From Rhynochetos jubatus (taxonomy: Eukaryota; Chordata; Aves; Eurypygiformes; Rhynochetidae), in NCBI GenBank assembly GCA_027574665.1, contig CM050659.1, forward strand, positions 19,755,001 through 19,819,000: a stretch of DNA of 64,000 bases, written 5' to 3'. Below the pieces are notes generated by a model. The model was not told the DNA's origin and ran no database searches. It saw only the letters and a list, made by a program, of their open reading frames with translations. This document shows positions 26,359 through 44,800 of this stretch, piece by piece. Position numbers and translations under genes: made by a program. How positions within the stretch are numbered: the first letter of the stretch is position 1; every line of letters starts with the position of its first letter.

Positions 26359-26520
26359 GGTTTCACAGACATTGTTCTGGAGAGAGTAATGCACGGAGGT
26401 GCCAACGTTACTGGATTCCAGATTGTTAACAATGAAAACCCAATGGTTCAACAGTTTCTGCAGCGCTGGGTGAGGCTCGATGAAAGGGAATTCCCTGAAG
26501 CCAAAAACTCACCATTAAAG
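26359..26520 (+). CDS. GRIA3: GRIA3 exon 6: amino-terminal domain segment
   Basis: The exon is 162 bp, 54 codons, phase 0 at both ends. It runs from [20 protein letters not shown] to PEAKNSPLK. It encodes part of the amino-terminal domain and carries one N-glycosylation sequon, Asn-Val-Thr, in the GGANVTGF motif. Human GRIA3 has the same sequon as Asn-Ile-Thr from memory. Other differences from human are conservative (ILLERV to IVLERV, FIQRW to FLQRW, NAPLK to NSPLK). The borders are CCTCCCAG and AAG/gtattt. Confidence 0.97.
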
Positions 26521-31684
<5,164 letters not shown>

Positions 31685-31789
31685 GTGCAAGTTCAAGGAA
31701 TGACGGGGAACATCCAGTTTGACACCTATGGGCGGAGAACAAATTACACAATTGATGTGTATGAAATGAAAGCCGCTGGATCGCGGAAG
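31685..31789 (+). CDS. GRIA3: GRIA3 exon 8: end of amino-terminal domain
   Basis: The exon is 105 bp, 35 codons, phase 0 at both ends. It begins [20 protein letters not shown], contains the sequon Asn-Tyr-Thr, and ends [11 protein letters not shown]. The GNIQFD block is common to the whole AMPA family; the rest matches GRIA3. The final residues AAGSRK differ from the human VSGSRK as I recall it. The borders are CCCTTAAG and AAG/gtgagt, a consensus donor. Confidence 0.97.
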
Positions 31790-33108
31790 GTGAGTTTCAA
31801 GATACCGGTCCAGATTTCACGTCTTCACAAATATTTATTCCAACAAACTAATGAAACTCAGAAATAACAGGGCCCTGAGGAAATCCCACCTTCTTGCTGT
31901 CTTCCCTGTGCCAGGAACCTTGTTCTGTTCCTGGACCAAACCACTCACCCTGCTTAAGGTCTTCATTGGTTTCCATGTCAACTTCAGGCGCCGCTTTTTC
32001 CCTTTAAACCCTTTGGAGTTTTTCCACTGCCAAGTATAATATCTGCTGTCATGGTCCTGTGCTCAGCCCTATCTCCTGAATTCCCCTCCATCTTTCCCTT
32101 CCTCTCCGTATCAGGCCTTGGAGCTGTAGTAAAGCTGCAGCCAGTATATTTTAGAAACCTTCTGAAATTAACAGAAAATAAGTTTAGTTTTAATTAGGAG
32201 TTGCTACTCATCTTCTTGTCTCCTAAATAAAGTGTAGATCCTAAGTGAGATAGTTACCTAGATGCCGGTTATAAAAGAAATTTAGGGCAGATTTTCAAAA
32301 ATAATTAGGTAGACGAGGTCTCAGGAGTATCGACAGAAGAGCCTGTGTGGCCAAGGCATGTAAACCCCACTGATTTCACCTGGTGACAGGTACCTAACCT
32401 GCTTAGTCGCTGCTGAGGCTCGTTAAACTCTTCTGCACACAGTTGATAACACAATACCTGGCCCAGCCGTTCAGCTAGGTGTACAGTGCAGAGAAAAGTG
32501 TTGCTTCTGTGTTGTGCAGAATTAGAAAAACTCGTGTAATAGCATAGCAGTATAGCCACAGCACTGTGAAGGTCAGCACAAGCCAGCTGACAGATAGTCA
32601 CCTTGTGCTCACAGCGGGTTTTGTGTCCTGTCCTGAAGATAATGCTGCTGTGCCTGCATCGCTAACGATGGCCGCATCTACTCTAAGGCTAGCTCAGGCA
32701 TGTTTGCAGGGACGGTATTCCCTCTCTGAACTGCAGCAGAATATGGATAAAAAATTTGAAAATCGAAGAATTTTACTCAGAGTGCTGGGTAGTTCATTTT
32801 CTTGTCTATAGTATATTCTTATGCTGTGAGTACGTGGGAATTTACTCCACAGGCACCATGATGATGTGAATTTAGATGGAGAGAATTTAATATATATTTG
32901 CACTTAGATTTGGCTTATATTTATTTGCAGGTGGGCTTCAGAACATTGTTTCTATAAGGAAATTAAATTAACGCTAACGTAGTCCTTTAATGTCAGAATT
33001 GTTGCATGAGTGTCACAAAGCCGTGTGTTTTGACAGTTCCTGTTTCAAGTTCGTGCACCAGAGTCCTTGTAAATGTGTGTGACGGGGTAACAATCTCCAT
33101 TTTTATAG
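31790..33108 (+). other. GRIA3: GRIA3 intron 8
   Basis: A 1319-bp intron ending in CATTTTTATAG. I see no repeat, RNA gene or extra coding region in it. Confidence 0.92.
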
Positions 33109-33216
33109 GCTGGTTATTGGAACGAATATGAAAGATTTGTGCCAGCATTAGATCAGCTGCCCTCTAATGACACGTCATCTGTGGAGAACAGAACTATAGT
33201 AGTCACTACCATCTTG
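33109..33216 (+). CDS. GRIA3: GRIA3 exon 9: linker from amino-terminal to ligand-binding domain
   Basis: The exon is 108 bp, 36 codons, phase 0 at both ends. It runs [20 protein letters not shown], then [16 protein letters not shown]. It covers the linker between the amino-terminal domain and the start of the S1 ligand-binding half, with two N-glycosylation sequons, Asn-Asp-Thr and Asn-Arg-Thr. The [11 protein letters not shown] end is the conserved S1 start. The middle, [19 protein letters not shown], is the most divergent part of the gene in this window against human GRIA3 as I remember it (VPFSDQQISNDSASSENRT). This segment is a poorly constrained linker, so drift is plausible. The borders are TTTTTATAG and TTG/gtaagt. 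Confidence 0.96.
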
Positions 33217-34607
<1,391 letters not shown>

Positions 34608-36227
34608 TAACTTTCATTTTAATGTTTTTTTATAAAAGGTTATGCTCAAAGTTAATAAACTGCAAAATAAAGGTCGTCTGTTTGAATACCACCTTTAAAA
34701 TTCTAGATATTTCTTTGTAGTGCCATTTTTACAGTCTACTTTTCTAATCGTTTCATTGCAGGAAGGTGTCACTTTTTTACTGCTGTTCTCCAAATCAGAG
34801 TCCACAAAATGTTGACAAGTGGCATTGGGCAAATTTCAAATTCTTGTCTACAGCAGAATTTCCAGTTTGCCCTTCATATGCTGCTTTTGTATTTGCCATG
34901 TCTCCTTTTCCTCTATCAGTCTTGTAAGTGGTGAGGGGTGCCCCTCCCATTAAAGGTCTGATCCTATGATGCTGGTCCTCGCTGGATCCCTGATGTGAGC
35001 TTGTGTCTGACCAGAGACTAAAGGCTCAGTTAGCTCCATGGTTGCTTTTTGGGGTAAGAAGCTATGCAGGTGTGAAATCACCCACAGCTTTTTCCTTTTT
35101 AAATCCTGGGTTTGGCTTTAAAAATCAACTGTCAGACAACAACTCTAATTCATTGCATTCCTCTTTATATTTCTATATTGGGTGTACATTGCTTTGTCTA
35201 GTAAGAACAAAAACAGTCCGGAATTGCCATTTTAGAAACTTCTTTTAAAATGAGAATTTTGGAATACAGAGAAACCAGATGGAAGGGGGAGAAAATTGGC
35301 TTTGCAGAAAAGACTTTACAAGCTGATATTTCATCTTTGCTTTTTTTTTTTCCCCAAATGCTAATGAGATGATTTGTGATTCCGCCCAAATCTTCTTTAC
35401 GGTTTATTTTTAACAAGCTTTCCTTTATTAAAAATATCTAAGCAGAAGTGCATATTTCCATAGCCTCTTTTTGTTCCATGGCTGAGTGTAATTTCTAGAA
35501 GTCACCTCAGAGTTTCCTTGGGATAACATATGATCATTCTTGCAAAATGTTAGGTGAGAGAATTCTTTTCAAATGAATCAGTCTTTTTGAAGTAATTGCT
35601 AGATTTGCAAAAGTTTTCTTCTGGAGCAGTCAGTCCTGATGCCTTATTACATACTTGGTAGCCTATTCGACTTCAAAATGTTTTTGTAGTATCGTGTTAA
35701 GGGGAGAGGAGGGAAATGTACTGATTAGAGAAAGTAAGCAGGTCTGGACTCCTGGGTTATATCTTCACTTCCCTGTTGCATTGAGGTTTCCCATTATGCA
35801 AATCTTCTGAACTCCCCATGCCTCAGTCATGCGATTTGGGAAACCAGTGTTACCTCTCTTAGAGAATACAAGTACAGAGAGAACCTCTAAAGCAAAGGTC
35901 TAGTTTAGTTCCAACCATAATTACATTGCAGCGGAAACCTAAACCCTGAGTTTCCCTGTGTGTGGTTGAAAAAAATATCAAGAGTATTAGCTGTAATTGT
36001 GTCCTTTTGATATATTTGCAAGTGACAAGTAATGAAACAGTTTAGTCACTTAGAAAAATAATCATACCGTATGCAAAAGGCGTGACAAAAGAGAACCTGA
36101 AATCACTAACAGGCGAGGCAGAGGGATTGTCTGCACCAGAGGAGGAAGGGTGTGATATGGGCCACTGCCTCTGGGACTTGAGCCAAGTAAGATTAGCCTG
36201 TGGAGCTGCTGTACGAGGCAAGATCCG

Positions 36228-36676
36228 GCTGGATAAAGGGCCACAAAGATGCTCAGAGAGCTGGAGCACCTCTCCTGTGAGTAACAGCCAAGAGAAGTTG
36301 GTATTGTGCAGCCTGGAGAAGGGAAGGTTCCAGGGAGACCTTATTGCGACCTTTCAGTAATTAAAAGGGGCTTATCAGAAATAAGGGTACAAGATTTTTA
36401 GTAGGGCCTGTTGCAATAGGACATGGGGTAGTGGTTTTGAACTGAAAGAGGGTAGATTTAGACTAGATCTAAGGAAGACTTTTTTATGATGAGGGTGGTG
36501 AAACACTGGCACAGGTTGCCCAGAGAGGTGGTAGACGCCCCATCCCTGGAACCATTTAAGGCCAGGTAGGACAGGGCTCTGAGCAACCTGATCCAGTTGA
36601 AGGTGTCCCTGCTCACTGCAGGGGGTTGGACTAGGTGGCCTTGAAATGTCCCTTCAAACCCAAACCATTCTGTGAT
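36228..36676 (+). mobile_element. CR1 LINE 3' end, sense
   Basis: This fragment carries the end of CR1 ORF2 and the 3' untranslated region. It begins near the GGGCCACAAAGATGCTCAGA and AGCTGGAGCACCTCTCCTGTGA segments, continues through CAGCCTGGAGAAG, GGTGGTGAAACACTGGCACA and CCCCATCCCTGGAACCATTT, and ends GGTGGCCTTGAAATGTCCCT then CAAACCCAAACCATTCTGTGAT. It is 5'-truncated and inactive. It lies in the same orientation as GRIA3. Confidence 0.93.
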
Positions 36677-39600
36677 AAAGAGGTTGGCTGTAGTTGCCTT
36701 TTTCCACAACCCCTTGGGACAAGCCTAGCTTAGGCAGCTCTGCCTCCTTAGCATCAAAGTGAGCCCTAACTGCTTCCCCTTGACGCACCATACTGTGACC
36801 TTTCACACCAGCAAAAACCAGCCTTGCAGACACCATAGACCATACCTTAAACCCACCTAACCCCAAACCCACCCCACTGTTGTAATTTCCCTTGCAAAAA
36901 GGTCTGTTCCTTTGTATTCTGAAGCTGAGTTTTCATCTGTGTTTTCTCATTAATGAAAAACTGAGGAATGTTTCCCTCCCTGACCTCCAACAGCTCCTCT
37001 TCTCATGCTGTGAGCTCAGTTACTGAAGCCTCTCCACTGCAATGCTCAATTATTCAAAGGTCAGATGCGTCCCTTGAGGTTTGACTGTAGACCCTGGTTA
37101 ATGCTTACAGCCTAGCACTGCTGAGCTAGCTCCCCATCCTGCCGAGCTGAGCTTCTGAGCTGGCACGCTGTGCAGAAATCCACCTGGCTTTCCATAAGCA
37201 GGGAAAACAGTCCCTGAATTCTGAGTACAAACCTTACCAGCCCTCCAGACCCTTCCCCAGCCCTGTTTTACAAACATCATGAAATACCCTTGGCCTCTTT
37301 CTCCATCTGTCAAGAGGGGGCTGTGTACCACACTCGCAAGGATGTGCACAAAGCCCTTTGAAGATGAAAAGTGCTCTAGAAGTGCTAATTATTTGGAGCG
37401 AGCGCCTCATTTACGTGCTGACTTTCCTTTGTCTCTCAGGGGCTTAAAACTCTATTAGGGAACTAAAACTCTGTGTTACCCCTAATGCCCCTGCGAGCCT
37501 TCTCTGCAAAATGACTGTCATATTTGGCTCCTCTGGATTCCATTTTGGGAAGACAAGAGGGAGATTAGATTTTAAATGCCTTTATTAGTATGTATGCAAG
37601 ACAGGCATGGGGGGATAAAAGGGTCCTGATTGGTTTTGGTACCGGTTATCCAGCAGCTGAACTGAGCTGTGGCAGTAAACACAATCTCTTAGATTGCATT
37701 TGTCTCAAGTGATAAACAGTGACTAGTCATTTGTCAAATACAGCATATTCCTGACCCAACGGGCTTCTCACCACCACCTGGCACTGTTTGGAAGTCTTAC
37801 CAGGCTTTTTGAATGCTGTGCCCCTTTTTGCATAGCCCCATACGTACAACTCTTTTCTAAAATTGCTCTTAGGACAGTCGTAGGAAGTGAATGGCTTGTT
37901 CTTTGAATGTCAACCCCCTCATTAACTGTAATTAATGTTTAGTTTGTGCCAGTTTGTTCTTACTGTTGCTCTTACTTCCTGTGGGATGCAGTGTAGAGTC
38001 AGGAAAACGCAGCCGGGTCCGTGGAGCCTCCAGACCACTTTGTCAGAAGGCTTGGAATAGCGAGGAAGGAGGAGGGATGGGAAGGGACTCGGTGTGCACT
38101 GAGCTGTACACAAAGCAATTGCAGTGCTGTGCCACAGTGCTGCGGGTCCTGAGGCTGACCAGCACAGCCCTGACTCTGGTGTAAGACTAGCCAGAGATCT
38201 GCGTTAACTAGGCTAACTGGGACGGTCCCGTGAGTTACACATTGCCTGGGGACACACTGATGTGATTCCCACTAGAAATTCTCCCTCCTCTGTCTTGCAG
38301 CACATCAGGGCTCGTTGGAGAGCATTGAAGTCTGCTGTGCCGTGGAGCCCCCCAGAGTCAAGGACAGTCTCAGCTGGCCCTCTTGGAATGTTCCTTGGGC
38401 TGTACAAATGAACCTGGTTGCAGGGAAGGACTTGCGCTTTGGCAGCACAGGGACAGCAGCCCTGGACACAGGGAATTCTGGCTGAGCAGATATTCCCAAA
38501 CTCCTTTGCTTCAGACAGGAGAACCCAGAAGTCTTGGTAGAGAAGAGCTAACAGGGCCCTGTGGTTTGTTAGCAATTTTCAAATGTGGTAGTAGTAGTAA
38601 TAATTAATAATGATAATAAAATTTGACCTAAAAATGCAATTTGATTTTTCGTAAATCCAAAATCATCAGGTTGAAGAAAACCTTAATTTAGCTCTTTCAG
38701 TCTGATGGTGTCAAAATAAGACTCTTCTTCCTACCAGGGAAAAACCTACCAATTCAAGCACTATTATTTTTTAAACTAAGAGAAATTTCCAAAACTTGGT
38801 GGAAACTTTTGACAGAATAAAAATAGCAAATAGGTAAAGCTTTTTTCCTGGACATTTTAGAAAAGGAAAGTAGCTAAATCATTCTCAGCCTGGGAGACTG
38901 AATCACTGAGTCTAACCAGCAAAGCAAACCAGCCGGGCAAGCGATCCTCCCGCTAGCGACGTGCCCTCCACTCGGGCTGATGAGCAGCACCTCCCACTGC
39001 GCACAGTGGGTGATGCTCAGGGCTTTGTACCCCCCAGCTGCTGAGCACCAGACAATCGTCTCTCTCTTCTGTAGGGCAAGCCTCTGTCTGTTGGCTTTTA
39101 TTTCTTCTTTCCCTTTTTAAAGCAGATTGCTGTTCTTCCTTCACTGTTCAGCCAGGGAAAGCCTTCCCTCCCCGGGCCTGATGCTTTTCACATCGCTGAG
39201 GCTAATTGACAGTAGATTTAACACAGATCTTAATTGTAACTACAAGTGCTTTGGGAGTGGAAAGAGCAGCCAGACCTTTGCAGCCTTTAAAACTCTCCTC
39301 GGGTTAAAAAAGGTCTCTATAAAAACCTTTCAGTATGTAAAATAGCATAGAGGAACGAAGCAGGGATGTAAAGGACAGGCAGTTCCTGAGCGCAGGCAGC
39401 CCCCGCAGTCTGTCAGAGTGGGACCACCTACACATCTCCCTGCCTTTAACAGACTCACCAGCCTTGCGTGGCGCTGGCCTCTCTGGCTCTCCCAGCAGCA
39501 GAAAAAAGACTACAGATGGCACATACAGCCTTTGAATCGTAGCAGAGAGGACGATTAATGCGATTCCTACTTTCCCTCAAAACGCCCCATGTGCTCTTAG

Positions 39601-42234
39601 TCTGTGGTATAACCTGGCTCTGCCGTGAGCAGGAGCAGCTGGCCCTTTGCCCCTCACCCCTGGTGCCACAGGTACAGGTGTCCAAAGGCAGCTGTGAGAT
39701 GCCGCTGCCCTTCAGCTCACATGGACCCCCCTGTGCGTGCACGGGCAGATGCCCAGTCCCTGCCCAAGCCACTGCTGAGCCATGTTGGGGGACAGGACCG
39801 CAACCCTGACACAGTCACGCTGGCATGACCCAAGGCTTCAGCTGGCCTGCACCCGAGCATGGACAGAGGGAGCACGTGTGTCCGCAGCTCAGAAGGCAGA
39901 TGTACCCCCAGTTTCTGCATCTGCGTACAGTAATAGTGTCTCAGAAGGAGCTGTGGGCATCCACGTTAAGCACTCACGGACTGAACATTGACAAACCACA
40001 GCAGGCAAGGCCAACTGCAGTTTTAACACCTTAATAGCTTTTTACACTGCTCAGCCAATGCACGTTAAGACTTCAATGCAGCATGTTGCTAGTCAGATAT
40101 CAGCCGTTGGTTTTCAATAAGTGTGAGCTCATGTGTTAAAAACACAGCGCCCCCATGACCTGGCCTCTCAACACACCCTGATATCCAGGGGTATACTGGA
40201 CTCTCTTTGCAAGGTAGCTTTTACCAGCAGGTAACAGGTGATGTGTTGCTCTGTCTGACACCCTTTTCTGATACCTGGAAACCTCAAACTGCACTGAGAA
40301 ATCCTAAAATGTGCTCAGAGCCGGTCATCATTCCAGCCGGCACCTCTTGCTGTCTCCAGTGCGTGGCTTTGAAGTTAGGAAGACTCATCTTTAGGTCTGC
40401 AGCTGAAAAATTCGATCCTTCCTTTTGAATTACAGAGGTGGAACATCTTACCGTTTTTATTTCTCCATGTAGAGGGATATTTCCATTTGCTATTTTTTCT
40501 CCATCCCCTTAAGAGTCTTGAGGTTTGCAGCCCCCCTGGGGTCAGCTTGGAACAGAGTGGGTAGTGCCTCTGTGCCGCGTGTCCTCTCAATCCGTCCCTC
40601 CCACACTAGTAGGCAAAGGCAGAACAAGCCTCAGAGGAATCCATGACATTTCTCGCCCGGCTCAAATGCAGTGAAGATGATGTTTGAAACGCCATTAGTC
40701 ATGAGTGATTAGCAAAGCTTAGTTGTTGAGGTTCTTAAACCCTTCTCCAGTTCGGCGTGGTTGTGATTGTGGTTGTGTTCTTTTTAATCGAGCTCAATTT
40801 TTATGGGTTCTGCTTATCTGCAACCATAACAGGGAGGGAAACTCACAACTGTGCTGCAATTATTAGTGATCCCCTAGGGTGCTTAGAGCTCTCCATAAGC
40901 TCTCCTTTTCAAATACTATATCTCTAAATAAATAAGCAAAGATCGCTCTGGTTTTTAACCTCTCTGGTACAACTAATATTAAGGGCAGTGGTGGAGAACC
41001 AGGCTGGGGTGCTGGATTGCAGCTGGTTCACTCAGTCCTCTGGTTTTCAGTGGTTTCCTGAGACCCTGTGTCTGAACCTGTGCTTGTTCCCTCTGAAGAA
41101 AACAGTTGCTGCCATATTCATTTAAGGCATGAGGGTGTTTGTTGGTGTTTCCAATATATTGAATGCCTATCAAAAATGGCAGGAAAGCAGGAAAACAGAA
41201 ATGTATCAGGAAAATAAATCATTTTAACCCTTGTAATATTAAAATGCAATTTTAAGTAATTTACAAATAAATCCTTTACTGTATTATAGCCTTTAAAAAC
41301 TGATTTCTCTGTGCTTCAGCACAGCATCAGCTTCATCCCCCCAAAGACCCCACAGGAACATCCTGCATGAACTCAGCTGCTCATGAAGGAGATGCAGACT
41401 ATTGCAAGCTGCATCAGCACTTAGGAAGAGTTCCACCATGTCTACTTTGGCAATTAAAATACTACTTTGGGAGAATTAAATTTCTCCAAGTCCAGGAAAA
41501 TGCTACAGAAACTAAATGCTCTTTAAGCTGAACCAGCCTTTTCCTACCTTGACGAGCTGCCCCAAGGCTGGCTGTCCATGTGCAGAAGTGCCAGGCAGTA
41601 AGGCACCTGCCTCCCACCTAAGCTTTACTTTGTGGGAAATCGTTGCTAAGTCTCTGCAGGGGTCCTGATCCGTTAAGCTTGCTCTAATAAGGATTAATTT
41701 GTAAGTACCTCGTTAGTTCACCATGAAATACAGTGGCTGTGGTTAAAGTGCTTAGTCTTTTAGCCAGCTGTGGACTCTGCATTTAGAACTGATATTCTGT
41801 GTGCATCTCATGCTTACTGACTGCAGACATCTAGTATTTAACAGTAGCTCAACAAGCAGCAGCTACAAGACAAACGCGTGTTGTGGGGGAATTCATCAGG
41901 GAACAAGGTCAGGTATCATCCGGTTCCGTTAGCGCATCCTTCCCGCGTCGCCCCAACTCTCTCTATACTTGGGTGATTAACACGTTCTTGTGCCAAGCCC
42001 GTGAACACCCAGGCATTTTCACTTTTACAGTCCAGATTTGTGTGGGGAGTGACCACCAGTCGGGGGAGGGTTTCTCCTTGATGTAAGTGGTCACTCAAGG
42101 GGAAAGACAACATCCTGGAATGTCTGAAGGGGCTGAGGAGGGCTGTGAAAAGGTAGCCAAGGGCTAAGATTCCGGAATGGCTTCCGTACATGTGCAGGCG
42201 TGGTTTATGTGATTATTCCAAGCAGTGAACTTGT

Positions 42235-42475
42235 ACGCGTCCCCCGTAGTTGTACATGACGGTACAAAACATTGAAGGGAGATTCCTGCGTGGCTGGAGC
42301 AAATCTAGAGGTCGTGTGTGCAGACGGGTACTTCGTGGAGGGAGGGTTACTGTGGGAAGGGCCGTAGAGGGCCAGTCCTCGCCCGACACGTCTGCCATTA
42401 GCATCAGGCTTAAAACAGCTCGGAGGTGCCTCCGGCGTGGTGCCACTGAGGCACCAGCTGGCACAGAGCGTGTGA
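42235..42475. other. CpG-enriched intronic patch
   Basis: This stretch of intron 10 has roughly fifteen CpG dinucleotides in 240 bp, clearly more than the surrounding intron by eye. There is no recognisable promoter motif, exon or repeat. It could be a regulatory element or simply a GC-rich spot. Confidence 0.35.
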
Positions 42476-44059
42476 TAAGGAGATTAACCTTGTGAGAAGT
42501 CTTTCCGTTTCTGCTTATTGAACTTTAAAAACAAAACCCCAAACCAACTACCTAGTGGGAGGAACAAAGCAGATATTAATGAAGTCACGTACATTGCCAT
42601 CAGATTTACATAAAGGCATATTCAATTATTTTATGGCACAGATTTTAATCATGTCATATTAACATTTCCTGTTAACTTTTATTCAAACTTCTGCTTAATG
42701 AGGTTTTATTTTTCCACCAAAAAGAGATACATACTTGCTAGTGAGAAACAAAAATCTGATTTAAAAGGTGAACAGTTTAGGTACTGGTAAGTTAAACTTG
42801 CCCTCAGAATCATTTTTTCTTTCTGAAATTCTTAATTACCAACAAAAGAGCATCTTTAAAAGTATCAGTAACATGAATAGTTAGAGTATTTAAAATAGAA
42901 GATTCCAAAAATTTTTATGTAGGTTTGTAGACTCTCATGATAATAATTAAAGCTTTTTCTTTAATGGAGAGGAGTAGGTTTTAACAGTTCAGTCCCCCCT
43001 GTTGCAATTGCTGACACCTGCTTGAGTACTTGGCTGAATCAAGGCTAGAATATCTAAACAGCCTGACTTGAATCTTTCTGGTATAGATACAGAGATACAA
43101 TTAAATATGCTGTAAATCTATTCTGAAATGCTATTTTTAATCAAGTAACTATGTAGTATTTATTTCCCATTCTTACCCTTCCATGGAATCCAGCAAAGAC
43201 GTATTGATTGAAGGGAAGGGGTATTGGTTCAGGGTATATTCAGCTATAGCATTCACACGCTGGTGAATGATAGATGCAATGAAATGAGATTGTACTTCCA
43301 GATGACGCGGCCCTGGTGCATGGTGTATGTTATAGATCTGTAGAGCTAAGTTCTGTGTAATAGGATGGCATACATTATACTGAAAAATACTACTTTGCAT
43401 TCTTCTCAGATAACCCAGGCTATTTACTTCTCAGGGCCTCACAAATCTGTATTATGGTTTTTCAGTGACTACAGAAAGGGTGGGCAGCCTGGTTTCTATC
43501 ACTGTGCTATTTTACCATCTTCTGTCCCTTATTGCACTGGGGTTTCAAAGGAATATACTAGCGCTGGTGCCCAAATGCAGCTGAAATTCAGTGACTGATT
43601 ACTTCTCTGAGGTTCCCTTTAGATTTAATCTGTAAGGTAAAGAAACTTGCTGAAAGAATTGAAAAGTGAAAATTAAAATAAACACATAATTTGCCCAAAG
43701 TCTTCAAGACAGGTGGATGGCTACAGACCATTACTAGAAAATGCTGTTTTTTAGCTGCCATCTCACTGTCCAGTTTGCATGGCATTTATTCATTCATTTT
43801 AAAATAGAAAAAAATGCACCTTGGTATGTATCTGCCTCTGTCTGAGACCCTTGCACAGGTTTGGATGTACTTTTTGTTGTTAATATGGTTGGAATTTTTC
43901 TTCTTAATAATTATCTATCAATATCATGTAGTCCTTAACTCCAGTGACTGCAAAATAAAGTGCAAAGAAAATGTTTCCTTCTCACTCTTGTAATTTATCA
44001 TCTGATTCATTAGCGTGAGACTCTAGATTGTGATTAGGTTGAAACTGTTTTGTAACTAA

Positions 44060-44800
<741 letters not shown>

